DNA of 64,000 bases from Roseovarius bejariae (GTDB taxonomy: Bacteria; Pseudomonadota; Alphaproteobacteria; Rhodobacterales; Rhodobacteraceae). Location of the stretch: NCBI RefSeq assembly GCF_009669325.1, contig NZ_SZWE01000001.1:2051501-2115500 (forward strand). The letters are read 5' to 3'. Both the position numbers and the translations under genes were made by a program. The notes beneath the pieces are model-generated. The model did no database searches and was not told the origin of the DNA. It was given only the letters and a program-made list of their open reading frames with translations. Position 1 is the first letter of the stretch. Every line of letters begins with the position of its first letter. This document shows positions 35,114 to 44,164 of the stretch, piece after piece.

Positions 35114-35590
35114 ATGCTGAAACTCGATGATCGTGACCTTGCCATCTTGCGGGTCCTGTCCACCGAAGGCCGTATCACCAAGGCGCAACTGGCCGAACGT
35201 GTCGGTCTGTCGGCCAGCCCCTGCTGGGAGCGCCTGCGCAAGTTGGAGCAGGCCGGGATCATCGAAGGTTATAACGCGCGGCTGAACCTGAAAAAGCTGG
35301 GGCCGCATGTGACCGTTTTCGTCGCGGCGGAACTGGCTGACCACACGCCGGCCAGCTTTCGCAGCTTCGAGGAGAGCGTCCAGCACTTTGACGAGGTCAC
35401 CGCCTGTTGGGCGCTGGGGGGCGGGTTCGACTACCTGATGCAGATCGTGACCACGGATATCGACAGTTATCAACGCCTGATCGACGAGATGCTGGAGGCC
35501 CGGATCGGGTTGGCGCGGTACTTTACCTATATCGTGACCAAGCCGGTCAAGGCGCCCTCGATGCCGCCGATTGCAACACTGTTCGAATGA
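35114..35590 (+). CDS. Lrp/AsnC-family regulator, DoeX-like
   Basis: 158 residues. An N-terminal HTH (LDDRDLAILRVLSTEGRITK, LAERVGLSASPCWERLRKLE) is followed by a RAM ligand-binding domain (HVTVFVAAELADHTP, YLMQIVTTDIDSYQRLIDEM). Regulators of this type accompany ectoine catabolic genes and respond to diaminobutyrate intermediates. It lies 10 bp after the nitrilase gene and 110 bp before ssd. Confidence 0.87.
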   Translation: MLKLDDRDLAILRVLSTEGRITKAQLAERVGLSASPCWERLRKLEQAGIIEGYNARLNLKKLGPHVTVFVAAELADHTPASFRSFEESVQHFDEVTACWALGGGFDYLMQIVTTDIDSYQRLIDEMLEARIGLARYFTYIVTKPVKAPSMPPIATLFE

Positions 35591-35700
35591 ATCATCTCTG
35601 AGTCACGTCATGTGCAGAAGATTATTCTTTTAGCTGGGTAAAGTTCAGCCCCAATTGTTGCCCCGTCACAGATATTTCTTCCGTAAAAGGAGGAACCCGA

Positions 35701-37176
35701 ATGTCTGATTCCGCAATTTGGACGCGTAATGGTGTTACTGATACGCGCCTTGTGCGCAATTTTTCCTATGTGAACGGCAAATGGACGGCCGGTGATGACA
35801 ATGCCACCATCACCGTGACGAACCCCGCAGATGGCACAACCCTTGGTGACGTGGCCAGCCTGTCCGCCACTCAGGCAAAGGCGGCGGTGGATGCCGCCCA
35901 GAAGGCGTTTCCGGATTGGTCCATGACCCTGCCACAGGATCGTTCCGCCATCCTGCGCCGTTGGTTCGACCTGATGCTGGAGCACAAGGAAGATCTGGCG
36001 CGGATCATGGTTCTGGAACAGGGCAAGCCCCTGTCGGAAGCGCGTGGCGAGATCGACTATGCCGCCAGTTTCGTTGAATATTACGCAGAAGAGGCCAAGC
36101 GCCCTAATATCGAAGGTGTCACCAGCCATCTGCCCGATGCCGAGGTCGAGCTTTGGCTGGAACCCGTAGGCGTCGCGGCCCTGATCACGCCCTGGAACTT
36201 CCCGGCGGCGATGCTGACCCGCAAGGCGGCGGCGGCGATGGCGGCGGGCTGTACCATCGTGGCGCATCCCTCGGGGGAAACGCCTTATTCAGCGCTGGCC
36301 CTTGCCGAACTGGCCGAGCGTGCCGGGATTCCCGAAGGTGTGTTCAATATCTTGACCGGCAAGGCGTCCACCATCGTCGAGCCATGGACACAGGATAAGC
36401 GCGTGCGCGCCCTGTCGTTCACCGGCTCCACGGAAATCGGCCGCCTGTTGTACCGGCAATCTGCCGACACGGTGAAGCGACTGGTCATGGAACTGGGGGG
36501 CCACGCGCCGGTAATCGTCTTCAAGGGCAGCGATATGGATACCGCGATCGAGGAGACCATGGGCGCGAAATGGGCGACGACCGGGCAGGACTGCCTTGGG
36601 GCCAACCGCATCTATGTGGAGCGTGCCATTTACGATGAGTTCTGCAAGCGGTTCACTGAATCCACCAAGGCGCTGACTCTTGGCAAGGGCATGGATGACC
36701 CCGATCTTGGCCCGTTGATGAACGAAAAAGCCGTGCAGAAGCAGGAAGAACATGTCGCCGATGCTCTGGCAAAAGGTGCGAAACTGGCTTGTGGCGGTCA
36801 GCGTGACGATCTCGGCCCCTTGTTCTATCAGCCGACGGTTATGACCGATGTGCCCGAGGATGCAGCGATCATGCACGAAGAGACCTTTGGCCCGGTGGCG
36901 GCGATTACGCCCTTTGACACCGAAGAGGAGGTTGTGCGCCGCGCCAATGACACCGAATACGGCCTTGTTGCCTATCTGCACAGCCACGACCCGCGCCGCA
37001 TCTATCGCGTGACCCGCGCGTTGCAGTTCGGCATGGTCGCGGTGAACCGTACCAAGGTCACCGGTGCGCCAATTCCCTTTGGCGGGGTCAAGCAATCCGG
37101 TCTGGGCCGCGAAGGGGCCCGCAAGGGCATGGAAGAGTTCATGGAGATCAAATACGTCTGCCGCGATTGGGCGTGA
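35701..37176 (+). CDS. ssd: NAD(P)-dependent (succinate-)semialdehyde dehydrogenase
   Basis: 491 residues, aldehyde dehydrogenase superfamily. The catalytic Glu is in VMELGGHAPVIVF and the Cys in TGQDCLGANRIYVE. The NAD fold includes LSFTGSTEIGRLLYR, and the C terminus has the usual PFGGVKQSGLGREG. In the ectoine pathway this position (ssd) is thought to oxidise aspartate semialdehyde to aspartate; succinate semialdehyde is the closest family substrate. AAAGGAGGA precedes the ATG. An aminotransferase gene follows. Confidence 0.88.
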   Translation: MSDSAIWTRNGVTDTRLVRNFSYVNGKWTAGDDNATITVTNPADGTTLGDVASLSATQAKAAVDAAQKAFPDWSMTLPQDRSAILRRWFDLMLEHKEDLARIMVLEQGKPLSEARGEIDYAASFVEYYAEEAKRPNIEGVTSHLPDAEVELWLEPVGVAALITPWNFPAAMLTRKAAAAMAAGCTIVAHPSGETPYSALALAELAERAGIPEGVFNILTGKASTIVEPWTQDKRVRALSFTGSTEIGRLLYRQSADTVKRLVMELGGHAPVIVFKGSDMDTAIEETMGAKWATTGQDCLGANRIYVERAIYDEFCKRFTESTKALTLGKGMDDPDLGPLMNEKAVQKQEEHVADALAKGAKLACGGQRDDLGPLFYQPTVMTDVPEDAAIMHEETFGPVAAITPFDTEEEVVRRANDTEYGLVAYLHSHDPRRIYRVTRALQFGMVAVNRTKVTGAPIPFGGVKQSGLGREGARKGMEEFMEIKYVCRDWA

Positions 37177-37181
37177 GCGGG

Positions 37182-37226
37182 CGAAATCTTGCAAAGATTT
37201 CGGTCCGGAATTTTAAAAAATTCCGG
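37182..37226. repeat. Doublet of hairpins between ssd and the aminotransferase gene
   Basis: The first unit has arms CGAAATCTT / AAGATTTCG with loop GCA (37182-37202). After GT the second has arms CCGGAATTTT / AAAATTCCGG with a 2-base loop (37205-37226). The first shares the CGAAATCTT/AAGATTTCG stem with the element at 7761-7783, so both belong to one repeat family. Confidence 0.75.
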
Positions 37227-37253
37227 CGCCGGGACGACACGAAAGGAAAGAAA

Positions 37254-38624
37254 ATGCTGAAGAACGACCAACTGGACCAATGGGACCGCGATAACTTTTT
37301 CCATCCCTCGACGCATCTTGCGCAATTCGCACGTGGCGAGGCCCCGAACCGGGTGATCACCGGTGGCACCAACTGCCATATCGAAGACCGTGACGGTAAC
37401 AAGCTGCTGGATGCATTTGCCGGGTTGTATTGCGTGAACGTGGGCTATGGCCGTCAGGACATCGCCGATGCTATTGCCGAGCAGGCCAAGGAATTGGCCT
37501 ATTACCACGCCTACGTGGGGCATGGCACCGAGGCGAGCATCACCCTGTCCAAGATGATCATGGACCGCGCGCCCAAGAACATGAGCAAGGTCTACTTTGG
37601 CCTGTCGGGCTCGGACGCCAACGAGACCAACGTCAAACTGATTTGGTACTACAACAACATCCTTGGCCGTCCCGAGAAGAAAAAGATCATCTCGCGTTGG
37701 CGCGGCTATCATGGGTCGGGGTTGATGACCGGGTCGCTGACCGGGCTTGAGCTGTTCCACAAGAAATTTGACCTGCCGCTGGCCCAAGTGGTTCACACCG
37801 AAGCACCCTATTACTTCCGCCGCGACGATCTGGATCAGACCGAAGAACAGTTCGTGCAGCATTGCGTGGATGAACTCGAGGCGCTGATCGAGCGCGAAGG
37901 CGCCGACACCATCGCCGCCTTCATCGGTGAGCCGGTTCTGGGTACCGGGGGCATCGTGCCGCCGCCCGCAGGCTATTGGCAGGCTATTCAGGCGGTTCTG
38001 AAAAAGCACGATATTCTGCTGGTTGCGGATGAGGTCGTGACAGGTTTCGGTCGCTTGGGCACCATGTTCGGCTCGGATCATTATGGGTTGGAGCCTGACC
38101 TGATCACCATCGCCAAGGGCCTGACATCGGCCTATGCGCCGCTCTCGGGCTCGATCGTGGGTGATAAGATGTGGAAGGTATTGGAGCAGGGGACCGATGA
38201 AAATGGGCCCATTGGCCACGGCTGGACCTATTCGGCGCACCCCATCGGGGCGGCAGCCGGGGTGGCCAACCTCAAGTTGCTGGATGAGTTGGACCTGATT
38301 GCCAATAACCGCACCGTCGGTGGCTATCTCAACAAGACCATGACCGAGGCCTTGGGCGATCATGCCAATGTCGGCGAGGTACGTGGCGAAGGAATGCTTT
38401 GTGCCGTGGAGTTCGTGAAGGACAAGGATAGCCGCACTTTCTTTGACGCATCCGATAAGGTCGGCCCCCAGATTGCAGCGGCGCTTGCGTCTGAAGGCAT
38501 CATTGGGCGAGCCATGCCGCAAGGCGATATTCTTGGATTCGCGCCGCCCTTCTGCCTGACGCAATCGGAGGCAGACGAGGTGGTTTCCAAGACCGCGAAA
38601 GCAGTGAAGTCGGTTCTGGGATAA
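37254..38624 (+). CDS. Class III aminotransferase of the ectoine cluster (atf/DoeD-like)
   Basis: 456 residues. PLP-fold motifs are LYCVNVGYGR, FGLSGSDANETNVKL, VADEVVTGFGRLG and the Lys in ITIAKGLTSAYAPLSGS. By position after asnC-ssd it corresponds to the 4-amino group transaminase that turns diaminobutyrate into aspartate semialdehyde. GABA or another omega-amino acid is possible. The ATG at 37254 has GAAAGGAAAG upstream. A terminator follows. Confidence 0.85.
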   Translation: MLKNDQLDQWDRDNFFHPSTHLAQFARGEAPNRVITGGTNCHIEDRDGNKLLDAFAGLYCVNVGYGRQDIADAIAEQAKELAYYHAYVGHGTEASITLSKMIMDRAPKNMSKVYFGLSGSDANETNVKLIWYYNNILGRPEKKKIISRWRGYHGSGLMTGSLTGLELFHKKFDLPLAQVVHTEAPYYFRRDDLDQTEEQFVQHCVDELEALIEREGADTIAAFIGEPVLGTGGIVPPPAGYWQAIQAVLKKHDILLVADEVVTGFGRLGTMFGSDHYGLEPDLITIAKGLTSAYAPLSGSIVGDKMWKVLEQGTDENGPIGHGWTYSAHPIGAAAGVANLKLLDELDLIANNRTVGGYLNKTMTEALGDHANVGEVRGEGMLCAVEFVKDKDSRTFFDASDKVGPQIAAALASEGIIGRAMPQGDILGFAPPFCLTQSEADEVVSKTAKAVKSVLG

Positions 38625-38666
38625 ACCTGACGGGCAGTTCCCGAATCAATCACTAAACAATGCAAA

Positions 38667-38699
38667 CGCCCTGCGAGAGGAATTTCGCGGGGCGTTTTT
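38667..38699 (+). terminator. Intrinsic terminator after the ectoine-type operon
   Basis: A 10-bp stem CGCCCTGCGA / TCGCGGGGCG (one T-G pair) is followed by TTTTTG. It ends the eutB-to-aminotransferase unit before the ABC importer genes. Confidence 0.87.
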
Positions 38700-38851
38700 G
38701 CTGTTTGTGGCGAAAAAAAGTGGTCATTTTTCCCGCTCGCCCCGGAAACTGTCAATTTCCTATGAAATGGGCTTGCAAGCCAAGAAGTTTGCCGTTTTAG
38801 TTCGGTGCGAACGTGAAGCAATCACGAGTAACAAACGACAGGGAGCCGCAA

Positions 38852-39955
38852 GTGGCCGAAAGTGCAAACCGCGATGCATTCGTGGAATTTGAACGTGTGC
38901 AGAAAAGTTATGACGGTGAGACGCTCGTCGTCAAAGATCTGAACCTCTCTATGCCCAAAGGTGAATTCCTGACGATGCTTGGGCCGTCGGGATCCGGGAA
39001 AACAACTTGTCTGATGATGTTGGCGGGGTTTGAAACTGCCACCCATGGCAAGATCATGCTGGACGGTGTTTCAATCAACAACATCCCGCCGCACAAGCGT
39101 GGTATCGGCATGGTTTTCCAGAACTACGCCTTGTTTCCGCATATGACCGTCGCCGAGAACCTCAGCTTTCCGCTTGAGGTGCGCAAGATCGGCAAGTCCG
39201 ACCGAGAGGCCAAGGTCAAGCGAGCACTTGATATGGTGCAAATGGGTGAATTCGGCGGGCGCCGCCCGGCGCAGCTTTCGGGTGGTCAGCAGCAGCGGAT
39301 CGCACTTGCGCGCGCCTTGGTGTTCGAGCCTGAGTTGGTTCTGATGGACGAACCGCTTGGTGCGCTCGACAAGCAGCTGCGCGAACACATGCAATTCGAG
39401 ATCACCAACCTTGCACATGAATTGGGCATCACGACCGTTTACGTGACCCACGACCAGACAGAAGCGCTGACCATGTCAGACCGCGTCGCGGTGTTCGACG
39501 ATGGCCGTATTCAGCAGTTGGCTCCGCCCGATGAACTTTATGAAAGCCCGGATAACAGCTTCGTGGCGCAGTTTATCGGTGAGAATAACACGCTTGAAGG
39601 CACGATCAAGGAAATCAAGGGTGAGACTTGTATCGTCGAGTTGGATGATGGCGAGATCATCGATGCTAAGCCGGTCAACGTCAGCAAGGTGGGCGAGCGC
39701 ACCACGATTTCCATCCGTCCTGAACGTGTCGAGGTGAACACCGCGAAGCTTGGTGAGGATGCCCACACACTCAAGGCGGAGGTTGCCGAGTTCATCTACA
39801 TGGGGGATGTTTTCCGCACGCGCCTTAAGGTTGCGGGCAAGGATGACTTCATCATCAAGACTCGGAATTCCGCGGATCAGGAGCGCCTGAAACCAGGCCA
39901 GCAGGTTGAAATCGGCTGGCTGCCGCAAGATTGCCGCGCCCTCGACGCGGTCTAA
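38852..39955 (+). CDS. ABC importer ATP-binding protein, PotA type
   Basis: 367 residues. Walker A GPSGSGKTT, Q-loop VFQNYALFPHMTV, signature LSGGQQQRIAL, Walker B LVLMDEPLGALD and the His switch VTHDQTEAL are intact; a TOBE domain follows (about 275-367). The GTG at 38852 was preferred because GGGAG lies 7 bases upstream; another GTG at 38813 would add 13 residues. It is the first gene of an ATPase, binding protein, permease, permease operon. Confidence 0.88.
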   Translation: MAESANRDAFVEFERVQKSYDGETLVVKDLNLSMPKGEFLTMLGPSGSGKTTCLMMLAGFETATHGKIMLDGVSINNIPPHKRGIGMVFQNYALFPHMTVAENLSFPLEVRKIGKSDREAKVKRALDMVQMGEFGGRRPAQLSGGQQQRIALARALVFEPELVLMDEPLGALDKQLREHMQFEITNLAHELGITTVYVTHDQTEALTMSDRVAVFDDGRIQQLAPPDELYESPDNSFVAQFIGENNTLEGTIKEIKGETCIVELDDGEIIDAKPVNVSKVGERTTISIRPERVEVNTAKLGEDAHTLKAEVAEFIYMGDVFRTRLKVAGKDDFIIKTRNSADQERLKPGQQVEIGWLPQDCRALDAV

Positions 39956-40066
39956 ATCAAGAGCATTCGTAGCCTTCAAAAGGCTGCGGTGAGCCTGAGG
40001 CCATGCCGTTTTCACCCGTGACGCTTGGCCCGAAATGTAAAGCGGGATGATACTTGGGAGTATGAT

Positions 40067-41182
40067 ATGAAATTCACAACGACCCTGATGGCTTCGACCG
40101 CTCTGACGGTGGCTGCTGTCGCGGCGCATGCCGATGATCACATGGCCAATTCAATGACGCTCGTCTCGTGGGGCGGCGCTTATCAGAAAAGCCAGGTCAA
40201 CGCTTATGCGACCCCCTATCAAGAGATGAACGAAGGCCTCGAAGTGGTCTGGGACGAAAGCTCGAACGAAGCTGTCGCCAAGCTGCGCGCCATGGACGAA
40301 GCTGGCAACGTGACCTGGGACGTGGTCGATGTTGTGGCCGCTGACGCCCTGCGCCTGTGCGACGAAGGTCTTGCCATGGAAATCGATCCCGATGAGCATC
40401 TGGCGCCCGCGCCCGATGGCACCTCGGCCGAGGACGACTTTGGCGACCTGCTGGTGGGTGACTGCTTTATCCCGCAGATCGTGTATTCGACCACCTTCGG
40501 TTATCGTACCGACATGGTGCCCGAAGGCGTCGAGCCGCCGTCCGACATCTGCTCGGTATTCGACACCGAGACCTACCCCGGCAAGCGTTCGCTTGAGAAG
40601 CGCCCGATCAACAACATGGAATGGGCCCTGCTTTGCGATGGTGTTGCCAAGGATGAAGTCTATGACGTTCTGGCAACCGAAGAAGGTCAGCAGCAGGCAC
40701 TTGATAAACTGGAAACCATCAAGGACGACGTGATCTGGTGGTCTGCCGGCGCTGACACGCCGCAGCTTCTGGCCGATGGTGAAGTCTTCATGGGCTCGAC
40801 CTACAACGGTCGTCTGTTCAGTGTGATCGAAGAGCAAGATCAACCGGTTGCCATGATGTGGGACGCTCAGGTGTTCGACCTTGACGGTTGGATCATTCCC
40901 GAGGGCCTGCCCGAAGAACGTCTGGCCCGTGCGCTTGACTTCATCTACTTCGCCACTGACACGCAGCGTCTGGCCGATCAGGCCAAGTACATCTCGTACG
41001 GTCCGGCACGTGCTTCCTCGGCACCGCTGGTCGGCAAGCACGCGGATCTGGGCATCGACATGGCACCGCACATGCCGACTGATCCGGAGAACGCCAAGAA
41101 CACGTTCCTCTACAACTACGAGTTCTGGGCGGACTACCGCGACGACATCGACGCAAAATTCCAAGCTTGGCTAGCCCAATAA
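40067..41182 (+). CDS. Periplasmic binding protein of a PotD-like ABC importer
   Basis: 371 residues. A signal peptide (cleaved near AVAAHADD) is followed by a type II binding fold (MTLVSWGGAYQKSQVNAY, VTWDVVDVVAADALRLCDEG, GAKs replaced by YPGKRSLEKRPI). It resembles spermidine/putrescine-binding relatives, but ligands of this subgroup range over polyamines, opines and amino acid derivatives. Position after the ectoine-type genes makes an ectoine-related or diaminobutyrate-like ligand possible; this is inference. A strong hairpin follows the stop. Confidence 0.85.
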   Translation: MKFTTTLMASTALTVAAVAAHADDHMANSMTLVSWGGAYQKSQVNAYATPYQEMNEGLEVVWDESSNEAVAKLRAMDEAGNVTWDVVDVVAADALRLCDEGLAMEIDPDEHLAPAPDGTSAEDDFGDLLVGDCFIPQIVYSTTFGYRTDMVPEGVEPPSDICSVFDTETYPGKRSLEKRPINNMEWALLCDGVAKDEVYDVLATEEGQQQALDKLETIKDDVIWWSAGADTPQLLADGEVFMGSTYNGRLFSVIEEQDQPVAMMWDAQVFDLDGWIIPEGLPEERLARALDFIYFATDTQRLADQAKYISYGPARASSAPLVGKHADLGIDMAPHMPTDPENAKNTFLYNYEFWADYRDDIDAKFQAWLAQ

Positions 41183-41208
41183 TCCGGCCGGTCGCTTGAT
41201 ATGAACCC

Positions 41209-41232
41209 GAGAGGGCCGTGCGCGGCCCTCTC
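41209..41232. other. 10-bp perfect hairpin after the binding-protein gene
   Basis: Arms GAGAGGGCCG / CGGCCCTCTC with loop TGCG lie between the binding-protein gene and the first permease gene. No T-run is present. As at 9840-9869, this could favour higher levels of binding protein than permease. Confidence 0.7.
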
Positions 41233-41265
41233 ATCCCAAAATAAGAAATCACCAACGGGGACAAG

Positions 41266-42933
41266 ATGAGCGATACAACGGAATCCGGCCCGGTTCTGGC
41301 TGCTGACGGCACACCGCTGAAGCGAAGCCTGAATCGCGCGCTCAGACGGCAGAAAATGCGCGCCTTGGGATTGATCGCGCCGCTGCTGGTCTTTGTTCTT
41401 GTCACCTTTATCGCGCCGATTGCGGATATGCTGTTCCGCTCGGTCGAAAACCAAATCGTGTCCAACACGCTGCCCGGCACCGTACAGCAACTCGAAAGCT
41501 GGGATGCCACCTCGGGTGATGCGCCCTCCGAGGCTGTGTACGAAGCGCTCTATTATGACCTTTTTCTTGCCTCCGAAGCCAAAGAGCATACCCGCCTCGG
41601 CACGCGCCTGAACTACGAAGAAACCGGGATTTCATCGCTGTTTCGGTCTTCGGGCCGCAAGGTGGACGATATCGGCGAAGATCATATCGATGCCCTTGAG
41701 GACCTGAACGAAGCTTGGGAAGATGAAGCCTTCTGGTATTCTCTCATGACGGGCGAAGAGGGTGCAGCGAAAAACGCGGGCCTGTTGGACGAGGAACGTG
41801 AAAGACTGGCTGGCCTGACAGGCGACAATTTTAGCGGTGATATTGGATTTGTTCCCGGGCAGGGTATCTCGCAACTGTTGCCCAATACCGCGCGTGCGTA
41901 CTCGTCCTTTGCCTTGTTCACCGTGATTGCCGACGAAGATGTCGTGGCCGAAGAAGAGCCTTGGGAAGCCGTGAAAATTGCGCTTGTCCAAGACCTCAAG
42001 CGAGGGGCGGACTTGTCGGGATATGACGGGTTTGGTGCGGAAGAACTGCGCGCGGCAAAGGGCATGCTGCAAGGCCAACCTGACATTACCTTTAAAGAGG
42101 CGTTTCTTGATATCGACGAAGATTGGGGCGCGACCGACAATTGGCGGACCATTCAGGTTTACAGCCCGCCGTTTACCGCGGGTTATTTCCTGAACGCCAT
42201 CGACATGCAAAACGGCATTGATGGCCCCGAAGCGCGCCCCGAGAACCAGCAGATTTATATCATGCTGTTCAAGCGCACCTTGTTCATGTCGCTGGTCATC
42301 ACGGGAAGCTGTATTCTTTTGGCTTATCCGGTGGCCTATTTGCTGTCGAACCTGCCGATGCGCTCGGCGAACCTTTTGATGATCCTCGTATTGTTGCCCT
42401 TCTGGACATCGCTTCTGGTACGAACCTCGGCGTGGAAGGTCATGTTGCAACAGCAAGGCGTCATAAACGATGTCCTGGTTTGGCTGGGGATGGTCGCGGA
42501 TGATGGGCGGTTGGTCATGATCAACAACCAGTTCGGTACGATCGTGGCGATGACGCACATCCTTCTGCCTTTCATGATCCTGCCGATGTACTCGGTGATG
42601 TCGACGATTCCACCGTCCTATGTACGTGCGGCCCGTAGCCTTGGCGCAACAAACTGGACATCCTTCTGGCGGGTCTATTTCCCGCAGTCGGTGCCGGGTA
42701 TCGGCGCGGGATCGATCCTCGTGTTCATCCTCGCCATCGGCTACTACATCACGCCGGAAATCGTGGGTGGTACGACGGGGACATTCATCTCGAACCGGAT
42801 TGCCTATCACATCTCAAGCTCGCTCAACTGGGGCTTGGCGGCGGCCTTGGGTTCGATCCTGCTGGCGGCGGTTCTGATCCTCTACTGGGCCTATGACAAG
42901 ATTGTCGGCATCGACAACGTGAAGCTGGGGTAA
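41266..42933 (+). CDS. ABC permease, PotB type, with large extracytoplasmic insertion
   Basis: 555 residues, nearly twice the usual PotB length. Helix 1 (MRALGLIAPLLVFVLVTFIA) is followed by an acidic, probably periplasmic region from about 61 to 333. The remaining five helices (from TLFMSLVITGSCILLAYPVA) carry the EAA loop YVRAARSLGATNWTSFWRVY. Such an insertion may interact with the binding protein. The next permease gene follows after 5 bp. Confidence 0.87.
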   Translation: MSDTTESGPVLAADGTPLKRSLNRALRRQKMRALGLIAPLLVFVLVTFIAPIADMLFRSVENQIVSNTLPGTVQQLESWDATSGDAPSEAVYEALYYDLFLASEAKEHTRLGTRLNYEETGISSLFRSSGRKVDDIGEDHIDALEDLNEAWEDEAFWYSLMTGEEGAAKNAGLLDEERERLAGLTGDNFSGDIGFVPGQGISQLLPNTARAYSSFALFTVIADEDVVAEEEPWEAVKIALVQDLKRGADLSGYDGFGAEELRAAKGMLQGQPDITFKEAFLDIDEDWGATDNWRTIQVYSPPFTAGYFLNAIDMQNGIDGPEARPENQQIYIMLFKRTLFMSLVITGSCILLAYPVAYLLSNLPMRSANLLMILVLLPFWTSLLVRTSAWKVMLQQQGVINDVLVWLGMVADDGRLVMINNQFGTIVAMTHILLPFMILPMYSVMSTIPPSYVRAARSLGATNWTSFWRVYFPQSVPGIGAGSILVFILAIGYYITPEIVGGTTGTFISNRIAYHISSSLNWGLAAALGSILLAAVLILYWAYDKIVGIDNVKLG

Positions 42934-42938
42934 CGGAT

Positions 42939-44114
42939 ATGACCATCAACGTGATTGAACCCAAACCGGTATCCTTCGTCGCCCCCGTGGTGGCCGCGGC
43001 CGGCGCCTTCTGTGGACTGTTTGTTGGCACGGCGCAGGGGAACAGCCTGATGGGCATTCTCGGTGGCGCCGCCATCACAGCAATATTGGCCTTCGTATTC
43101 CTCACCGTATTCCGGCAGGAAAAAGCGGCTCGCTGGCTGACGACCCTTGCCACCGGCGCGGCGGGCTTTGCCTTTGGTGGCCCCATGGGCGGGGTGATCG
43201 GGCTTGCCTTTGGCTGGTTCTTCGGATGGTTCATCTTCTGGCTGGGCGAAGGCCGTTACCGGGCGAAACTGCCACCATACAGCACATCGGCGCAGGTGTT
43301 CTATCACTTCCTGTTCCGGGTCATTTGCGGGTTGATCTTCTTCTTCCTGATCACGCCCATCGTTGTTGTCATGCCGCTGTCCTTCAACGCCGAGAACTTC
43401 TTTACATTCACGCCGGAAATGCTGCGGCTTGATCCCGAGGGGTATTCGCTCAAGCACTATCGTGACTTCTTCACGAACGACGACTGGCAACAGGCGATGT
43501 GGAACTCGATCTCCATTGCCCCGATTGCCACGCTTTTGTCGGTTAGCTTCGGGACTCTTGCCGCCATTGGGCTGAGTTCCGAGCACGTGCCGTTCCGGCG
43601 CCCGATCATGGCGATCCTGATTTCGCCGATGATTGTGCCGCTGATCATTTCGGCGGCGGGGATGTACTTCTTCTATTCCCGGCTTGGGCTTCAGGGGACG
43701 TTCTGGGGGGTTGTTCTGGCGCACGCGGCGCTTGGTATCCCCTTCGTGATTATCACGGTTACTGCAACGCTTGTGGGTTTTGACCGGTCGCTGACGCGCG
43801 CGGCGGCGAATATGGGCGCCGATCCGGTCACCACCTTCTTCCGGGTGCAGATGCCGCTGATTCTGCCGGGGGTGATTTCGGGGGGCCTGTTCGCCTTCAT
43901 CACCTCGTTCGACGAGGTGGTCGTGGTGCTCTTTGTCGGGTCGGCGGGGCAGAAAACCCTGCCATGGCAGATGTTTACGGGCCTGCGTGAGCAGATTTCC
44001 CCGACGATCCTTGCCGTGGCGACGATCCTTGTGGCGATCTCGATCTGCTTGCTAACAACGGTCGAATTGCTTCGTCGCCGCTCCGAGCGCCTGCGCGGGA
44101 TGAGCCCGGGCTGA
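42939..44114 (+). CDS. ABC permease, PotC type, with extra N-terminal helices
   Basis: 391 residues. About 130 residues with several added hydrophobic helices (AAAGAFCGLFVG, GAAITAILAFVFLTVF, MGGVIGLAFGWFFGWFIFWL) precede a standard PotC permease that begins near FLFRVICGLIFFFLITPIVV. The EAA loop is LTRAAANMGADPVTTFFRVQ. With its extended partner it forms the channel of the downstream importer. A terminator follows 20 bp after the stop. Confidence 0.87.
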   Translation: MTINVIEPKPVSFVAPVVAAAGAFCGLFVGTAQGNSLMGILGGAAITAILAFVFLTVFRQEKAARWLTTLATGAAGFAFGGPMGGVIGLAFGWFFGWFIFWLGEGRYRAKLPPYSTSAQVFYHFLFRVICGLIFFFLITPIVVVMPLSFNAENFFTFTPEMLRLDPEGYSLKHYRDFFTNDDWQQAMWNSISIAPIATLLSVSFGTLAAIGLSSEHVPFRRPIMAILISPMIVPLIISAAGMYFFYSRLGLQGTFWGVVLAHAALGIPFVIITVTATLVGFDRSLTRAAANMGADPVTTFFRVQMPLILPGVISGGLFAFITSFDEVVVVLFVGSAGQKTLPWQMFTGLREQISPTILAVATILVAISICLLTTVELLRRRSERLRGMSPG

Positions 44115-44134
44115 CGGTGATCAAGAGTTACAGG

Positions 44135-44164
44135 AAGGCCGGGCCAGGTGCCCGGCCTTTTTAT
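44135..44164. terminator. Terminator between the convergent ABC operon and citF-like gene
   Basis: A perfect 10-bp stem AAGGCCGGGC / GCCCGGCCTT with loop CAGGT is followed by TTTATTT on the plus strand. It ends the ABC operon and reaches the last codon of the opposite gene. Confidence 0.88.
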
